From positions 1-7,296 of the forward strand of contig CANIFK010000254.1 of the NCBI GenBank assembly GCA_947466555.1: a stretch of 7,296 nucleotides of DNA. Reading direction: 5' to 3'. Below are positions 1 through 6,847 of the stretch, piece by piece. A model generated the notes under the pieces. It made no database searches. It was not told the DNA's origin and saw only the letters and a program-made list of their open reading frames with translations. The position numbers and the translations under genes are program-made. Numbering within the stretch: the stretch's first letter is position 1; each line of letters opens with the position of its first letter. The DNA is from Acidobacteriota bacterium. Its GTDB lineage: Bacteria > Acidobacteriota > Terriglobia > Bryobacterales > Bryobacteraceae.

Positions 1-696
1 CGTCGTGTCCCCAAAGAATCGGGTGGCGACATACGCCAACGCCCGCCGGTTTCGCAGCAGCAACGGCAGCGCCTCGCGAATCGGCAATGCCGCCGGACCG
101 CTCGACACCGGCCCCGGCGCCCGGCTCGCCACCAGCCAAAGCGGCAGCCAAATCAAACCGCACAACCCGGAAATCAGAAATGCACTTCGCCACCCATAGT
201 GCAAACTCAGCCACACAACCAATGGCGGGGCAACAAGCGAACCAATCCCCGCGCCACTCGTAAAGATCCCGGCCGCTAGACTGCGCTGCGCCGGCTGAAA
301 CCGCTCCGAGACAGTCTTCACCGCCCCAGTCCAACCGCCCGGTTCAAAGACACCCAACAAGAACCGATACACCACCAGGCTCAGGAACCCAGTAATCGCC
401 GCGTGCAGCATGCAGACCGCCGACCACAACCCGACGAACAAACCCAGCCCGGTCCTCGAACCCACCCGGTCCAGCACCAGCCCGGAACCCAAATACATCA
501 GGCCATACGCCAGCAAAAACGCGTTCACCGCCGCGGCGTAGTCGACAAGCGAAAGCTGGAACTCGGCGCGAATCACCGGGCTCAATAGCGACAGAACCAC
601 CCGGTCCAGGTAGTTCAGCAGAATCATGAAAAACAGCAGGATCGCAATCACCCACTGCTGCCGCGAAAATGACGTCGAACTACCCGAAGTTGCCAT
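1..696 (-). CDS. MFS transporter, anion:cation symporter type (hexuronate/sugar-acid transporter-like), N-terminal part
   Basis: The first 232 codons of a major facilitator transporter; the frame is open to base 1, so the C-terminal half lies outside the window. It probably moves an organic anion such as a hexuronate or aldonate across the inner membrane with protons. Seen: six hydrophobic segments at about residues 15-33, 53-73, 83-103, 104-122, 143-162 and 168-190, then a basic loop and the start of the second half. LNYLDR (27-32) in helix 1 and the motif-A-like LDRVGSRTG (75-83) after helix 2 are typical of the ExuT/GudP/DgoT branch, as are RFLLGVFEPGG (111-121) and the LHYGWRSAF stretch (165-173). 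D31, R32 and E118 sit where I recall the proton-coupling and substrate residues of DgoT. The ATG at 696 has an AGGAAA ribosome binding site at 709-704, seven bases upstream. It is divergent from the sulfatase, which fits uptake of a desulfated acidic sugar; the actual substrate is unknown. Confidence 0.88.
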   Translation of the reverse strand, partial: MATSGSSTSFSRQQWVIAILLFFMILLNYLDRVVLSLLSPVIRAEFQLSLVDYAAAVNAFLLAYGLMYLGSGLVLDRVGSRTGLGLFVGLWSAVCMLHAAITGFLSLVVYRFLLGVFEPGGWTGAVKTVSERFQPAQRSLAAGIFTSGAGIGSLVAPPLVVWLSLHYGWRSAFLISGLCGLIWLPLWLVASRAPGPVSSGPAALPIREALPLLLRNRRALAYVATRFFGDTT

Positions 697-758
697 AGGC
701 CGGTTTCCTGGAAACAACAGACAGCATCCCACGAATGCACATGCGTTAGCCTTTTCAA
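697..758. promoter_or_regulatory. Divergent intergenic region between the transporter and sulfatase genes
   Basis: These 62 bases must hold the start signals for both divergent genes unless promoters lie inside the coding regions. On the minus strand a TTGAAA (758-753) resembles a -35 box, but no good -10 box follows at 16-18 bases. On the plus strand TAGCCT (747-752) loosely fits a -10 box six bases before the sulfatase ATG, which would make that message nearly leaderless. No clear Shine-Dalgarno sequence precedes the sulfatase start. The presence of promoters follows from the gene arrangement; the exact boxes are uncertain. Confidence 0.4.
703..715. promoter_or_regulatory. Perfect dyad over the ribosome binding site of the MFS gene
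   Basis: GTTTCC-T-GGAAAC, six-base arms around one central base. On the minus strand it contains the AGGAAA ribosome binding site (709-704) of the transporter gene. It could be an operator, or a weak hairpin (five-base stem, three-base loop) hiding the ribosome binding site. A dyad of this size is expected about once or twice by chance in a window this long, so only its position speaks for it. Confidence 0.25.
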
Positions 759-2138
759 ATGGGTTCATCGCTGACGCGCCGCCAGTTTCTCGCCACCGCC
801 CTCACCGCCTCCGCCGCGCCGAACCCACGCCCCAACTTCCTTTTCATCATGGCTGACGATCTCGGCCATGCCGACCTCTCCTGCTACGGCCGCCGCGATT
901 ACACCACCCCAAACATTGATCGCCTCGCCGCCCAAGGCATCCGCTTCACCCAGGCCTACGCCAACGCCTGCGTCTGCTCACCCACCCGTACCGCCCTCAT
1001 CACCGGCCGCTGGCAGCAGCGCCTCCCGGTGGGCCTGGAAGAACCGTTGGCGATGTCCCGCCGCGACGTCAGTCCCGGCCTGCCCCCGGAACACCCCACG
1101 CTCCCTTCCCTTCTCCGCGACTCCGGCTACCAAACCGCCTTACTCGGCAAATGGCACCTCGGCTGGCGGCCCAAATACAGCCCGCTCAAAAGCGGCTACC
1201 AAACGTTCTGGGGCTATCAAAGCGGCGGAATCGATTACTTTACCCACAAATCCGGCCCGCCCAGCACCGACACGAGCGATCTCTGGGACAACGACACCCG
1301 CATCGAACAACCCGGCTATCTGACCGATCTGCTGGCCAACAAAGCCATCTCCCTCCTCGATCAGTATTCGAAATCGCGCAAGCCATTCCTCCTCAACCTC
1401 CACTTCAACGCGCCCCACTGGCCGTGGGAAGGTCCCGGCGACGAAGCCGAATCGAAAACCCTGAAATCGCTCCTTCATTTCGACGGCGGCTCCACCGCCA
1501 CCTACGCCCGCATCATGCAGCAGTTGGACCTCCAGGTCAGCCGCGTCCTCCAGGCCCTCGCTCGCAACGGACTCGATAAAAACACCATCGTCGTCTTCAC
1601 CAGCGATAACGGCGGCGAACGGTTCTCCGACAACTGGCCCTTCAGCGGCCGAAAAGCAGAACTCCTGGAAGGCGGCATCCGCGTCCCCGCCATCGTCCGC
1701 TGGCCCGGGAAGATCCCCGCCGGCCGCACCACCGCGCAAGTCGCCATCTCCATGGACTGGATGCCAACGTTCCTGAAACTCGCCGGCGCGCCCCCCGCCC
1801 CCTCCCATCCGCTCGACGGCATCGACCTCTCCCCGTTCCTGCTCACCGCGGCGCCGCCAATCGCAAGAAAACTCTACTGGCGTCATCGCTACAACGCGCA
1901 ACGCGCCATGCGCGACGGCGACATGAAGTGGCTCCGCATCAACGACAACACATTCCTCTTCAACCTCGCGCAAGACCCGCAGGAAAAAGCCAACCTGAAG
2001 GACAAGCAACCAGCCGTCCACGCACGAATGGAGCGGGAGTTTGCCGAGTGGAACCGGACGATGCTCCCGGAGGACCCAGCCGCCTACACCTACGGATTCC
2101 CTCCCGACGAACTGGCCGATCGTTATAAGAACCAATAG
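759..2138 (+). CDS. Arylsulfatase-type sulfatase (S1 family), probably Tat-exported
   Basis: Type I sulfatase of 459 residues, a usual length, hydrolysing a sulfate ester with a formylglycine residue and a bound calcium ion. Seen: a twin-arginine signal TRRQFL (6-11) with a short hydrophobic stretch to about residue 20; the metal-binding MADDLG (31-36, D33 and D34); the sulfatase signature CSPTR (73-77), where C73 would become formylglycine and R77 stabilises it; GKWHLG (130-135, K131, H133); APHWP (218-222, H220); TSDNGG (281-286, D283 and N284); and SGRKAELLEGG (296-306, K299). The catalytic set therefore looks complete. The C-terminal FNLAQDPQEKANL segment (401-413) matches the usual family ending. 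Export after folding by Tat fits cytosolic formylglycine formation. The ATG at 759 lacks an obvious ribosome binding site but gives the Tat motif the right position. The substrate cannot be read from the sequence; a sulfated polysaccharide or its fragments is likely. The divergent anion transporter supports a carbohydrate role. Confidence 0.93.
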   Translation: MGSSLTRRQFLATALTASAAPNPRPNFLFIMADDLGHADLSCYGRRDYTTPNIDRLAAQGIRFTQAYANACVCSPTRTALITGRWQQRLPVGLEEPLAMSRRDVSPGLPPEHPTLPSLLRDSGYQTALLGKWHLGWRPKYSPLKSGYQTFWGYQSGGIDYFTHKSGPPSTDTSDLWDNDTRIEQPGYLTDLLANKAISLLDQYSKSRKPFLLNLHFNAPHWPWEGPGDEAESKTLKSLLHFDGGSTATYARIMQQLDLQVSRVLQALARNGLDKNTIVVFTSDNGGERFSDNWPFSGRKAELLEGGIRVPAIVRWPGKIPAGRTTAQVAISMDWMPTFLKLAGAPPAPSHPLDGIDLSPFLLTAAPPIARKLYWRHRYNAQRAMRDGDMKWLRINDNTFLFNLAQDPQEKANLKDKQPAVHARMEREFAEWNRTMLPEDPAAYTYGFPPDELADRYKNQ

Positions 2139-2174
2139 ATGGAACCGTAACGCGCGCAAACTCGTCGAACAGGT

Positions 2175-2357
2175 ATGAACGCTATCGCTGAGTCAAGCGC
2201 TGAGCACACGGCGCTCCTGAACGAATACCGAATCGCGCTGCGGCTGTGGACCGAAGCCCGCGCGCTCTATCAGAACAACACGGCTCCCGAAGTCATCGAA
2301 GCCAACCGAACGGTGGAAAATCTGGAGTTTCGCCTCCGCGCCTTCGCGCTCAAATAG
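2175..2357 (+). CDS. Small helical hypothetical protein (60 aa)
   Basis: I do not recognise this protein with certainty. It is charged and predicted mostly helical, with two likely helices at about residues 10-33 and 38-58 joined by a short NNTAP turn, giving a helical hairpin or short coiled coil. There is no signal peptide, membrane segment or cysteine. Evidence that it is a real gene: it fits exactly between the sulfatase stop (36 bases before) and the YfhO start (29 bases after), 44 of 60 codons end in G or C, and its composition is protein-like, unlike the proline/arginine/serine-rich shadow frames nearby. Evidence against: no well-spaced ribosome binding site, only AGG two bases before the ATG, and a second frame, continuous with YfhO, is open over part of it. 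If real, it is probably co-transcribed with its neighbours, perhaps as a small partner of the downstream membrane protein, but nothing shows that directly. Confidence 0.55.
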   Translation: MNAIAESSAEHTALLNEYRIALRLWTEARALYQNNTAPEVIEANRTVENLEFRLRAFALK

Positions 2358-2386
2358 CAGCCGGAGTGTACAGTAGTCAGAGCGGC

Positions 2387-4558
2387 ATGCGCAGACTCGC
2401 GGCTCCCTTTCTCCTGTTCCTTTTGTGCGTTGGCTTCTATTGGAAGCTCACTCTCACCAACGATTACACGTTCCTTGACTCCCCTGACCTGGCCAACCTC
2501 GACCTCCCGCGGCTCCAGTTCCAGTCCGCCACGTGGCGGCAATCCCATATCCCGCTCTGGGACCCGTTTCAGTGGCTCGGCCAGCCGTTCCTGGGTCAAG
2601 TTACCGGTCTCGCCTACCCCGCCAATTGGACTCTCCCTTGGTTCCCCGTCGATGAAACCGGCAAGATCACGCTCAAAGCAGTCCATTGGTATCTTGTCCT
2701 CCTCCACTTCCAGGCCGCTCTGTTCGCCTACTTTCTCTGTCGGGACTGGAAACGCAGCCACGCCGCCTCCATTCTCGGCGGCCTTGTCTTTGCGCTAGGC
2801 GGATTCCTCGGCACCACCGATTGGCCGCAAATTCTTAATGGCGTGCTCTGGCTCCCGCTCATCGTCCTGTTCCTCATGCGCGCCCTCCGCGGCCGCCGCC
2901 CACTGGCCAGTGCCGCCCTCTCCGGCGCGTTTCTCGGCGTCGCCTGGCTCAGCGGCCACCACGAAGTCCCCATCTACGCGTCCACAGTGATCGCGGCCGT
3001 CTGGCTAACGGCGCTCGCCCGCGGTCCGCGCCGCCTGGAAATCGTCAAGCTCGCCGTCGTCGCTGCCATCGCCACCGGCCTCCTCGCCGCGCTACAAGTC
3101 CTGCCCGCTCAGGAGTACGCCCCGCACGTCAAACGCTGGGTCGGCATGGACAACCCCATCGCGTGGAATGAGCCCATCCCCTACTCCGTCCATCAACACT
3201 TCACCTGGAAACCGGCGGAGATTCTCGGCATCGTTACCGCCCGCCCGCCGGTCCACGTCAATCCCTTCATCGGCATCGTCGCGTTCGCCCTCGCACTCCT
3301 CGGCGCCTACCACGGCTGGCGCCGCTTGCCCCAAGTGCGCATCCTGGTCGCCATCGGGCTCGCCGGCATATTCCTTTCTCTAGCCGCCACCAGTTTCCTC
3401 CACGGCCTGCTGTATGCCGCGCTGCCCATCTTCGGCAAGGCCCGCGTCCCCGCCCGCGCCCTCGCCCTGTTCAGCTTCGCTGTCGCCCCGTTGGTCGCCT
3501 ACGGGTTCGACGCGCTCCAGCGCCGCTCCAGCCCATGGCTCCGCCGCACCATCTTCACACTCGTCGCCATCGCCGCCATCCTGTATCTGGCCGCCGCCAT
3601 CGGCATCCGGCCGGCGGAGGCCCAGATGTTCACCGCGCTCACCGCCATGCTCGGAGCCATTCTTTTCGCCGCCGCACGCGCGCGTTCGATTCCACAAGCC
3701 GCTTTCGCCATCCCCATCACCCTTCTGGTGCTGTTCGAAATCGGCAGCGTCGCCGGCGCCGAACTCGCCAGTCGCACAGCCCCCACCCGTGCCGGCTACA
3801 TCGACAATCTCTACCGCCATGCCGATCTCGTCAACTACCTGAAAGCCCAACCCCAGCCCATTCGCGTCGAAGTTTCCGATAGCGAAATCCCCTACAATTT
3901 CGGCGACTGGCATGGCATCCCCGTCCTCGGCGGTTTCGCCGCCAGCGCCTCCACCAACCTCCTCCAACTGGAAAAGCACAAACCCCGCGTCCAGGACCTG
4001 CTCGGCATCAATTACTACATCGGCAAGACCGCGCCCCGCCCGGATCTCACCCTGCTCACCGACACCTCCAGCGGCCTCAACGTCTACCGCAACCCCTCCG
4101 CCCTCCCGCGAATCTGGGCGGTCCACGCGGCCTCCCAGGTCAAGGATGCCGACGCCATCAACGCCCGCCTCGACGTGCCGGAGTTCCAACCGCGCCAGGA
4201 AGCACTCTTCCTCGAAACTCCTCCGAAACTCGAAACCTGCGAAGGCAATGACGAAGTGGAACTCTCGGAAGGCAATAACCCCAATCGGATCCACATCAAT
4301 GTAAAGGTCAACTGCCGGGCGCTCATCCTCCTCTCGGAAACCTACTTCCCCGGCTGGCGCGCCCGTGTCGACGGCAAGGAGACCGAAATCCTCGCCCCCT
4401 TCGGCGCCCTACGCGGCGTGGTTGTGGAGAAGGGCCCCCACCATATAGAATTCTCCTACCTTCCCCCCTCCGCCGTAGCAGGGGCAGCCTTAACCGCCTC
4501 CGGAGTTCTGTTCGTCTTCTGGACCCTTTGGTTCTCCAGAAAACGCAAAACAAGCTGA
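2387..4558 (+). CDS. YfhO-family multi-spanning membrane protein (GT-C-like)
   Basis: A 723-residue inner-membrane protein. Hydrophobic segments lie at about residues 5-24, 100-118, 127-143, 149-166, 173-191, 196-212, 219-240, 291-309, 317-335, 358-374, 386-407, 413-430 and 437-459. A soluble domain of roughly 230 residues follows, and a last helix at 692-715 ends in a basic RKRK tail. The domain carries the YfhO hallmark YFPGWRARVDGKE (653-665) and RGVVVEKGPHHIEFSY (676-691). Characterised YfhO proteins of Gram-positive bacteria add sugars to lipoteichoic acid from a lipid-linked donor. The acidic first outer loop (D31, D34, then PLWDP with D59) resembles the GT-C catalytic loop, so sugar transfer to an envelope polymer is an inference here, as this organism appears Gram-negative. 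The frame is open upstream to 2246, but the ATG at 2387 places MRRL directly before helix 1 and avoids a long overlap with the small gene; an in-frame GTG at 2366 is an alternative. Neither start has a strong ribosome binding site. Confidence 0.85.
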   Translation: MRRLAAPFLLFLLCVGFYWKLTLTNDYTFLDSPDLANLDLPRLQFQSATWRQSHIPLWDPFQWLGQPFLGQVTGLAYPANWTLPWFPVDETGKITLKAVHWYLVLLHFQAALFAYFLCRDWKRSHAASILGGLVFALGGFLGTTDWPQILNGVLWLPLIVLFLMRALRGRRPLASAALSGAFLGVAWLSGHHEVPIYASTVIAAVWLTALARGPRRLEIVKLAVVAAIATGLLAALQVLPAQEYAPHVKRWVGMDNPIAWNEPIPYSVHQHFTWKPAEILGIVTARPPVHVNPFIGIVAFALALLGAYHGWRRLPQVRILVAIGLAGIFLSLAATSFLHGLLYAALPIFGKARVPARALALFSFAVAPLVAYGFDALQRRSSPWLRRTIFTLVAIAAILYLAAAIGIRPAEAQMFTALTAMLGAILFAAARARSIPQAAFAIPITLLVLFEIGSVAGAELASRTAPTRAGYIDNLYRHADLVNYLKAQPQPIRVEVSDSEIPYNFGDWHGIPVLGGFAASASTNLLQLEKHKPRVQDLLGINYYIGKTAPRPDLTLLTDTSSGLNVYRNPSALPRIWAVHAASQVKDADAINARLDVPEFQPRQEALFLETPPKLETCEGNDEVELSEGNNPNRIHINVKVNCRALILLSETYFPGWRARVDGKETEILAPFGALRGVVVEKGPHHIEFSYLPPSAVAGAALTASGVLFVFWTLWFSRKRKTS

Positions 4559-4580
4559 GCCTTTCCACGGCCGGGTTTCC

Positions 4581-4592
4581 GCCTATATAGGC
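4581..4592. promoter_or_regulatory. 12-base perfect palindrome upstream of the cytochrome c gene
   Basis: GCCTATATAGGC, just before the ribosome binding site of the cytochrome gene in the 51-base gap after YfhO. Its TATATA core (4584-4589) could double as a -10 box, with TTTCCA (4562-4567) as a poor -35 box 16 bases upstream. That would give a very short leader starting at the ribosome binding site. It may be an operator or promoter element, but one or two 12-base palindromes are expected by chance in a window of this size. Confidence 0.28.
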
Positions 4593-4595
4593 AAG

Positions 4596-4600
4596 AAGGA
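4596..4600 (+). promoter_or_regulatory. Ribosome binding site of the cytochrome c gene
   Basis: AAGGA lies nine bases before the ATG at 4610. It is the clearest ribosome binding site on the plus strand here and fixes the start that gives the MWKK membrane-anchor N-terminus. Confidence 0.7.
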
Positions 4601-4609
4601 ACCAACTCT

Positions 4610-5584
4610 ATGTGGAAAAAAATACTGCTGTTTGGATCATTAGGCCTAGTCTCGGTTATCGGCGCTGGCTTCGGCTATCTCAGCCTGCGCTCCCCCAATC
4701 ATCTCCCCGCCGAATCCATCCAGGTGCCGATGACACCGGAAAACATCGCTCGTGGCGAATACCTCTTCACCGTCGTCGCCGATTGCGACGGCTGCCACTC
4801 CGAACGCGATCTGTCGAAATTCACCGCGCCCGCGGTCGCGCGCGGCCGTGGCCGCGGCTGGCAACTGCCGAAGGAACTCGGCCTCCCCGGTGACGTCGTC
4901 GCGCCCAATATCACCCCCGACGTCGAAACCGGCATCGGCGCCTGGACCGACGGCGAAAAGATCCGCGCCATCCGCGAAGGCGTCGGCCGCGACGGCCGCC
5001 CGCTGTTCCCCATGATGCCCTACCAGGGCTTCGCCAAGATGAGCGATAGCGACGTCCAATCGCTCGTGGCCTACATGAATACGCTCCCCGCCGTGCGCAA
5101 TCCGCTCCCCCGTACGAAGCTCAATTTCCCCGTCAACTACCTCATCACCGGCGCCCCCGCGCCATCCCGCAACGTCGCCGCCCCCGACAAATCGAACAAG
5201 CTCGAATGGGGCCGCTACCTCGTCACCGTAGCCGGCTGTGGCGGCTGCCACACGCCTATGGAAAAGGGCGAACCCATCCCCGGCAAAGCCTTCGCCGGCG
5301 GAGAGCCATTCGTCGTCGCCAGCTACAAGGCCGTCAGCGCCAACATCACACCGGACAAAGACACCGGCATCGGTAAGATGAGCGAAGCCGAATTCGTCGA
5401 ACGGTTCCACCAGTACAAAAAGTACCTTCAGGACGGCCCGCCGGCGACGACGCCAGAGAACTTCACCCTCATGCCCTGGCTATCGTTCGCCAGGATGCCG
5501 AGTGAAGATCTCAGCGCCATCTACGCCTACCTGCGTACCGTCCAACCGGTCAACCACTCCGTCGAAACGCACCCGCAGAAGTAA
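4610..5584 (+). CDS. Membrane-anchored diheme cytochrome c
   Basis: A 324-residue c-type cytochrome with two class I heme domains, facing the periplasm and passing electrons singly. Seen: an N-terminal MWKK followed by a hydrophobic helix (5-25) without a clear cleavage site, so probably a membrane anchor; heme site 1 CDGCH (59-63) with M135 or M136 in PMMPY as distal ligand; heme site 2 CGGCH (210-214) with M288 in LMPW as distal ligand. The domains are internal duplicates: both have NITPD followed by TGIG (100-110 and 245-255) and a closing helix like DVQSLVAYMNTLP and DLSAIYAYLRTVQP. This resembles cytochrome subunits paired with alcohol, aldose or molybdenum hydroxylase-type dehydrogenases, but no dehydrogenase gene is next to it, so the electron donor is unknown. 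The 51-base gap and its own ribosome binding site leave open whether it is transcribed with YfhO. It ends only six bases from the convergent amidohydrolase gene. Confidence 0.92.
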   Translation: MWKKILLFGSLGLVSVIGAGFGYLSLRSPNHLPAESIQVPMTPENIARGEYLFTVVADCDGCHSERDLSKFTAPAVARGRGRGWQLPKELGLPGDVVAPNITPDVETGIGAWTDGEKIRAIREGVGRDGRPLFPMMPYQGFAKMSDSDVQSLVAYMNTLPAVRNPLPRTKLNFPVNYLITGAPAPSRNVAAPDKSNKLEWGRYLVTVAGCGGCHTPMEKGEPIPGKAFAGGEPFVVASYKAVSANITPDKDTGIGKMSEAEFVERFHQYKKYLQDGPPATTPENFTLMPWLSFARMPSEDLSAIYAYLRTVQPVNHSVETHPQK

Positions 5585-5590
5585 CCAGGG

Positions 5591-6847
5591 TCAGGGCCGT
5601 TTGGTGTACTGTTCGAAGAGCTTGGTGTGCCGTGTCTCCAGGCTCACCGGGCGGCCCTGAATCCACATCTGCTTCACTTGCGAACGCGCTTCCAACGGAT
5701 CGCCATCCGTCAGAATCAAGTCCGCCCACTTGCCCTTTTCAATCGAACCAATCCGGTCATCCACGCCCCAGATCTTCGCCGCGTTGATCGTCACTGCCTT
5801 CAACGCCTCCTCGTACGGCAAGCCGAAGCCAACCGCGCTCGCTGCCTGGAACGGAAGATTGCGCGCGAACTGCACGCTGAACGTGCCGAATGCGAACGTC
5901 ACGCCAGCCTTGTGCAGCTCGCCCGGCAACGTGAACGGCGAATCGTAGGCCGCGTCTTCCTCCAACGGCAACTCCAGCGTCCCGCCCAAAATCACCGGAA
6001 TCTTCTTCTCGGCAATCTCTTTCACGGCAGAACCCGCCTCGCGCACGCCGGCCAGAATGATCTTCACCTTCTCCTTCGCCGCGAACGCCAACGCGTCCTT
6101 CACAGCCCGTTCACGCGGCGCGAAGATCATCAGCGATTCCTTCCCGTCCAGCACCGGCAGCATCGCCTCCAACCGCCGATCCACCGCGAACCCTGCGCCA
6201 CCGGCCGCCTTGCGCTGCTTGTACGCACGCGCCTGTTCAAAGAAATCGCTCAGCAGTTTCAGCCGCTCTTCGTATCGCCGTTTGGTCTCCGCAAACGGTC
6301 GCCGCCCCGCGCCAAACGTGGGGTTGAACGTCGTCGTCGAAATGGTCGGCATGCGCATCTGCATCGTCACATTGCGCTCAATCGCCATCTCCTCCCATGT
6401 CCACCCATCCAGGTGAACCAGCGCCGCCTGGCCGCCAATAATGCCGCCGCCAGGAAAGATCAGCGAAGAGGTAATGCCATTCCCCCGCGTCACCGGGATG
6501 TGTTCGCTCGAAGGGTTAATCGCCACAACCGAACGAAGCTGCGGGTTGAAATCGCCCAACTCCGTCACGTCGCCGCTCTCACGAACCGAGCCGATTTCCG
6601 ACATGCCGATGTTGCTCGCCGAATCGATCAGTCCGGGATAGACATGCATCCCCTTCCCATCGATCACCTTCGCGCCCTTCGGCGCCGCCACCTTCACGCC
6701 AAAATCGGCAATCTTCCCGCCCGCCACCACCAACGTGGCATTCGGAATCGCCGCCGCCGTCACCGGGTGGATCGTCACATTCCGCAGAACAAAACTATCA
6801 TCGGCGGCAAACGCCGCCACCGCCAAAAAGAACAGTCCGAATCTCAC
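5591..6847 (-). CDS. Secreted amidohydrolase-family protein lacking metal ligands (probable pseudoenzyme)
   Basis: A 418-residue protein of the imidazolonepropionase-like amidohydrolase group. Seen: a signal peptide (1-15, cleavage near AFA|ADD); an N-terminal beta-sandwich segment (VRNVTIHP-type start at 20-28, VVAGGKIADFG at 40-50); the barrel entry YPGLIDSASNIG (70-81); and the typical C-terminal half with ALKAVTINAAKIWGVDD (348-364), GSIEKGKWADLILTDGDP (367-384) and a closing beta segment. In active members the barrel entry reads PGLIDxHxH; here the two histidine positions are A77 and N79. The later strands that normally carry histidines read IILAGVRE (263-270) and IPVILGG (283-289), and the usual TDxD/SD motif reads GTFS (321-324). 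No normal binuclear or mononuclear metal site is visible. From memory, a group of related proteins with SEIGSV and PSSEHIPVTR segments shares this loss. The GTG start at 6847 overlaps the upstream stop (GTGA) and has GGAGG at 6857-6853, five bases away. It probably acts with the coupled upstream protein. Confidence 0.88.
   Translation of the reverse strand: MRFGLFFLAVAAFAADDSFVLRNVTIHPVTAAAIPNATLVVAGGKIADFGVKVAAPKGAKVIDGKGMHVYPGLIDSASNIGMSEIGSVRESGDVTELGDFNPQLRSVVAINPSSEHIPVTRGNGITSSLIFPGGGIIGGQAALVHLDGWTWEEMAIERNVTMQMRMPTISTTTFNPTFGAGRRPFAETKRRYEERLKLLSDFFEQARAYKQRKAAGGAGFAVDRRLEAMLPVLDGKESLMIFAPRERAVKDALAFAAKEKVKIILAGVREAGSAVKEIAEKKIPVILGGTLELPLEEDAAYDSPFTLPGELHKAGVTFAFGTFSVQFARNLPFQAASAVGFGLPYEEALKAVTINAAKIWGVDDRIGSIEKGKWADLILTDGDPLEARSQVKQMWIQGRPVSLETRHTKLFEQYTKRP

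Noticed and set aside
344..655. A 103-codon minus-strand frame at the left end
   Set aside because: It is out of frame with the MFS transporter, whose frame from 696 to base 1 carries clear membrane helices and family motifs.
1140..2159. A 339-codon open frame on the minus strand opposite the sulfatase gene
   Set aside because: Composition is repetitive in valine, glycine, alanine and glutamate without recognisable motifs, while the sulfatase in the opposite strand has complete catalytic motifs.
2246..2386. N-terminal extension of the YfhO protein by 47 residues
   Set aside because: The extension is hydrophilic and rich in serine, arginine and proline, overlaps the small gene in another frame, and would precede a good membrane-protein start at 2387.
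3380..4294. A 304-codon minus-strand frame opposite the YfhO gene
   Set aside because: Glycine/glutamate/aspartate-rich shadow of the C-ending codons of YfhO; no start signal or family pattern.
4582..4591. CCTATATAGG matches the CArG box bound by eukaryotic MADS-domain factors
   Set aside because: The window is plainly bacterial, so the match has no meaning beyond being a palindrome.
5585..5590. Possible bidirectional terminator between the convergent cytochrome and amidohydrolase genes
   Set aside because: Only six bases separate the stops, and I see no GC-rich hairpin with a T-run in or beside this gap.
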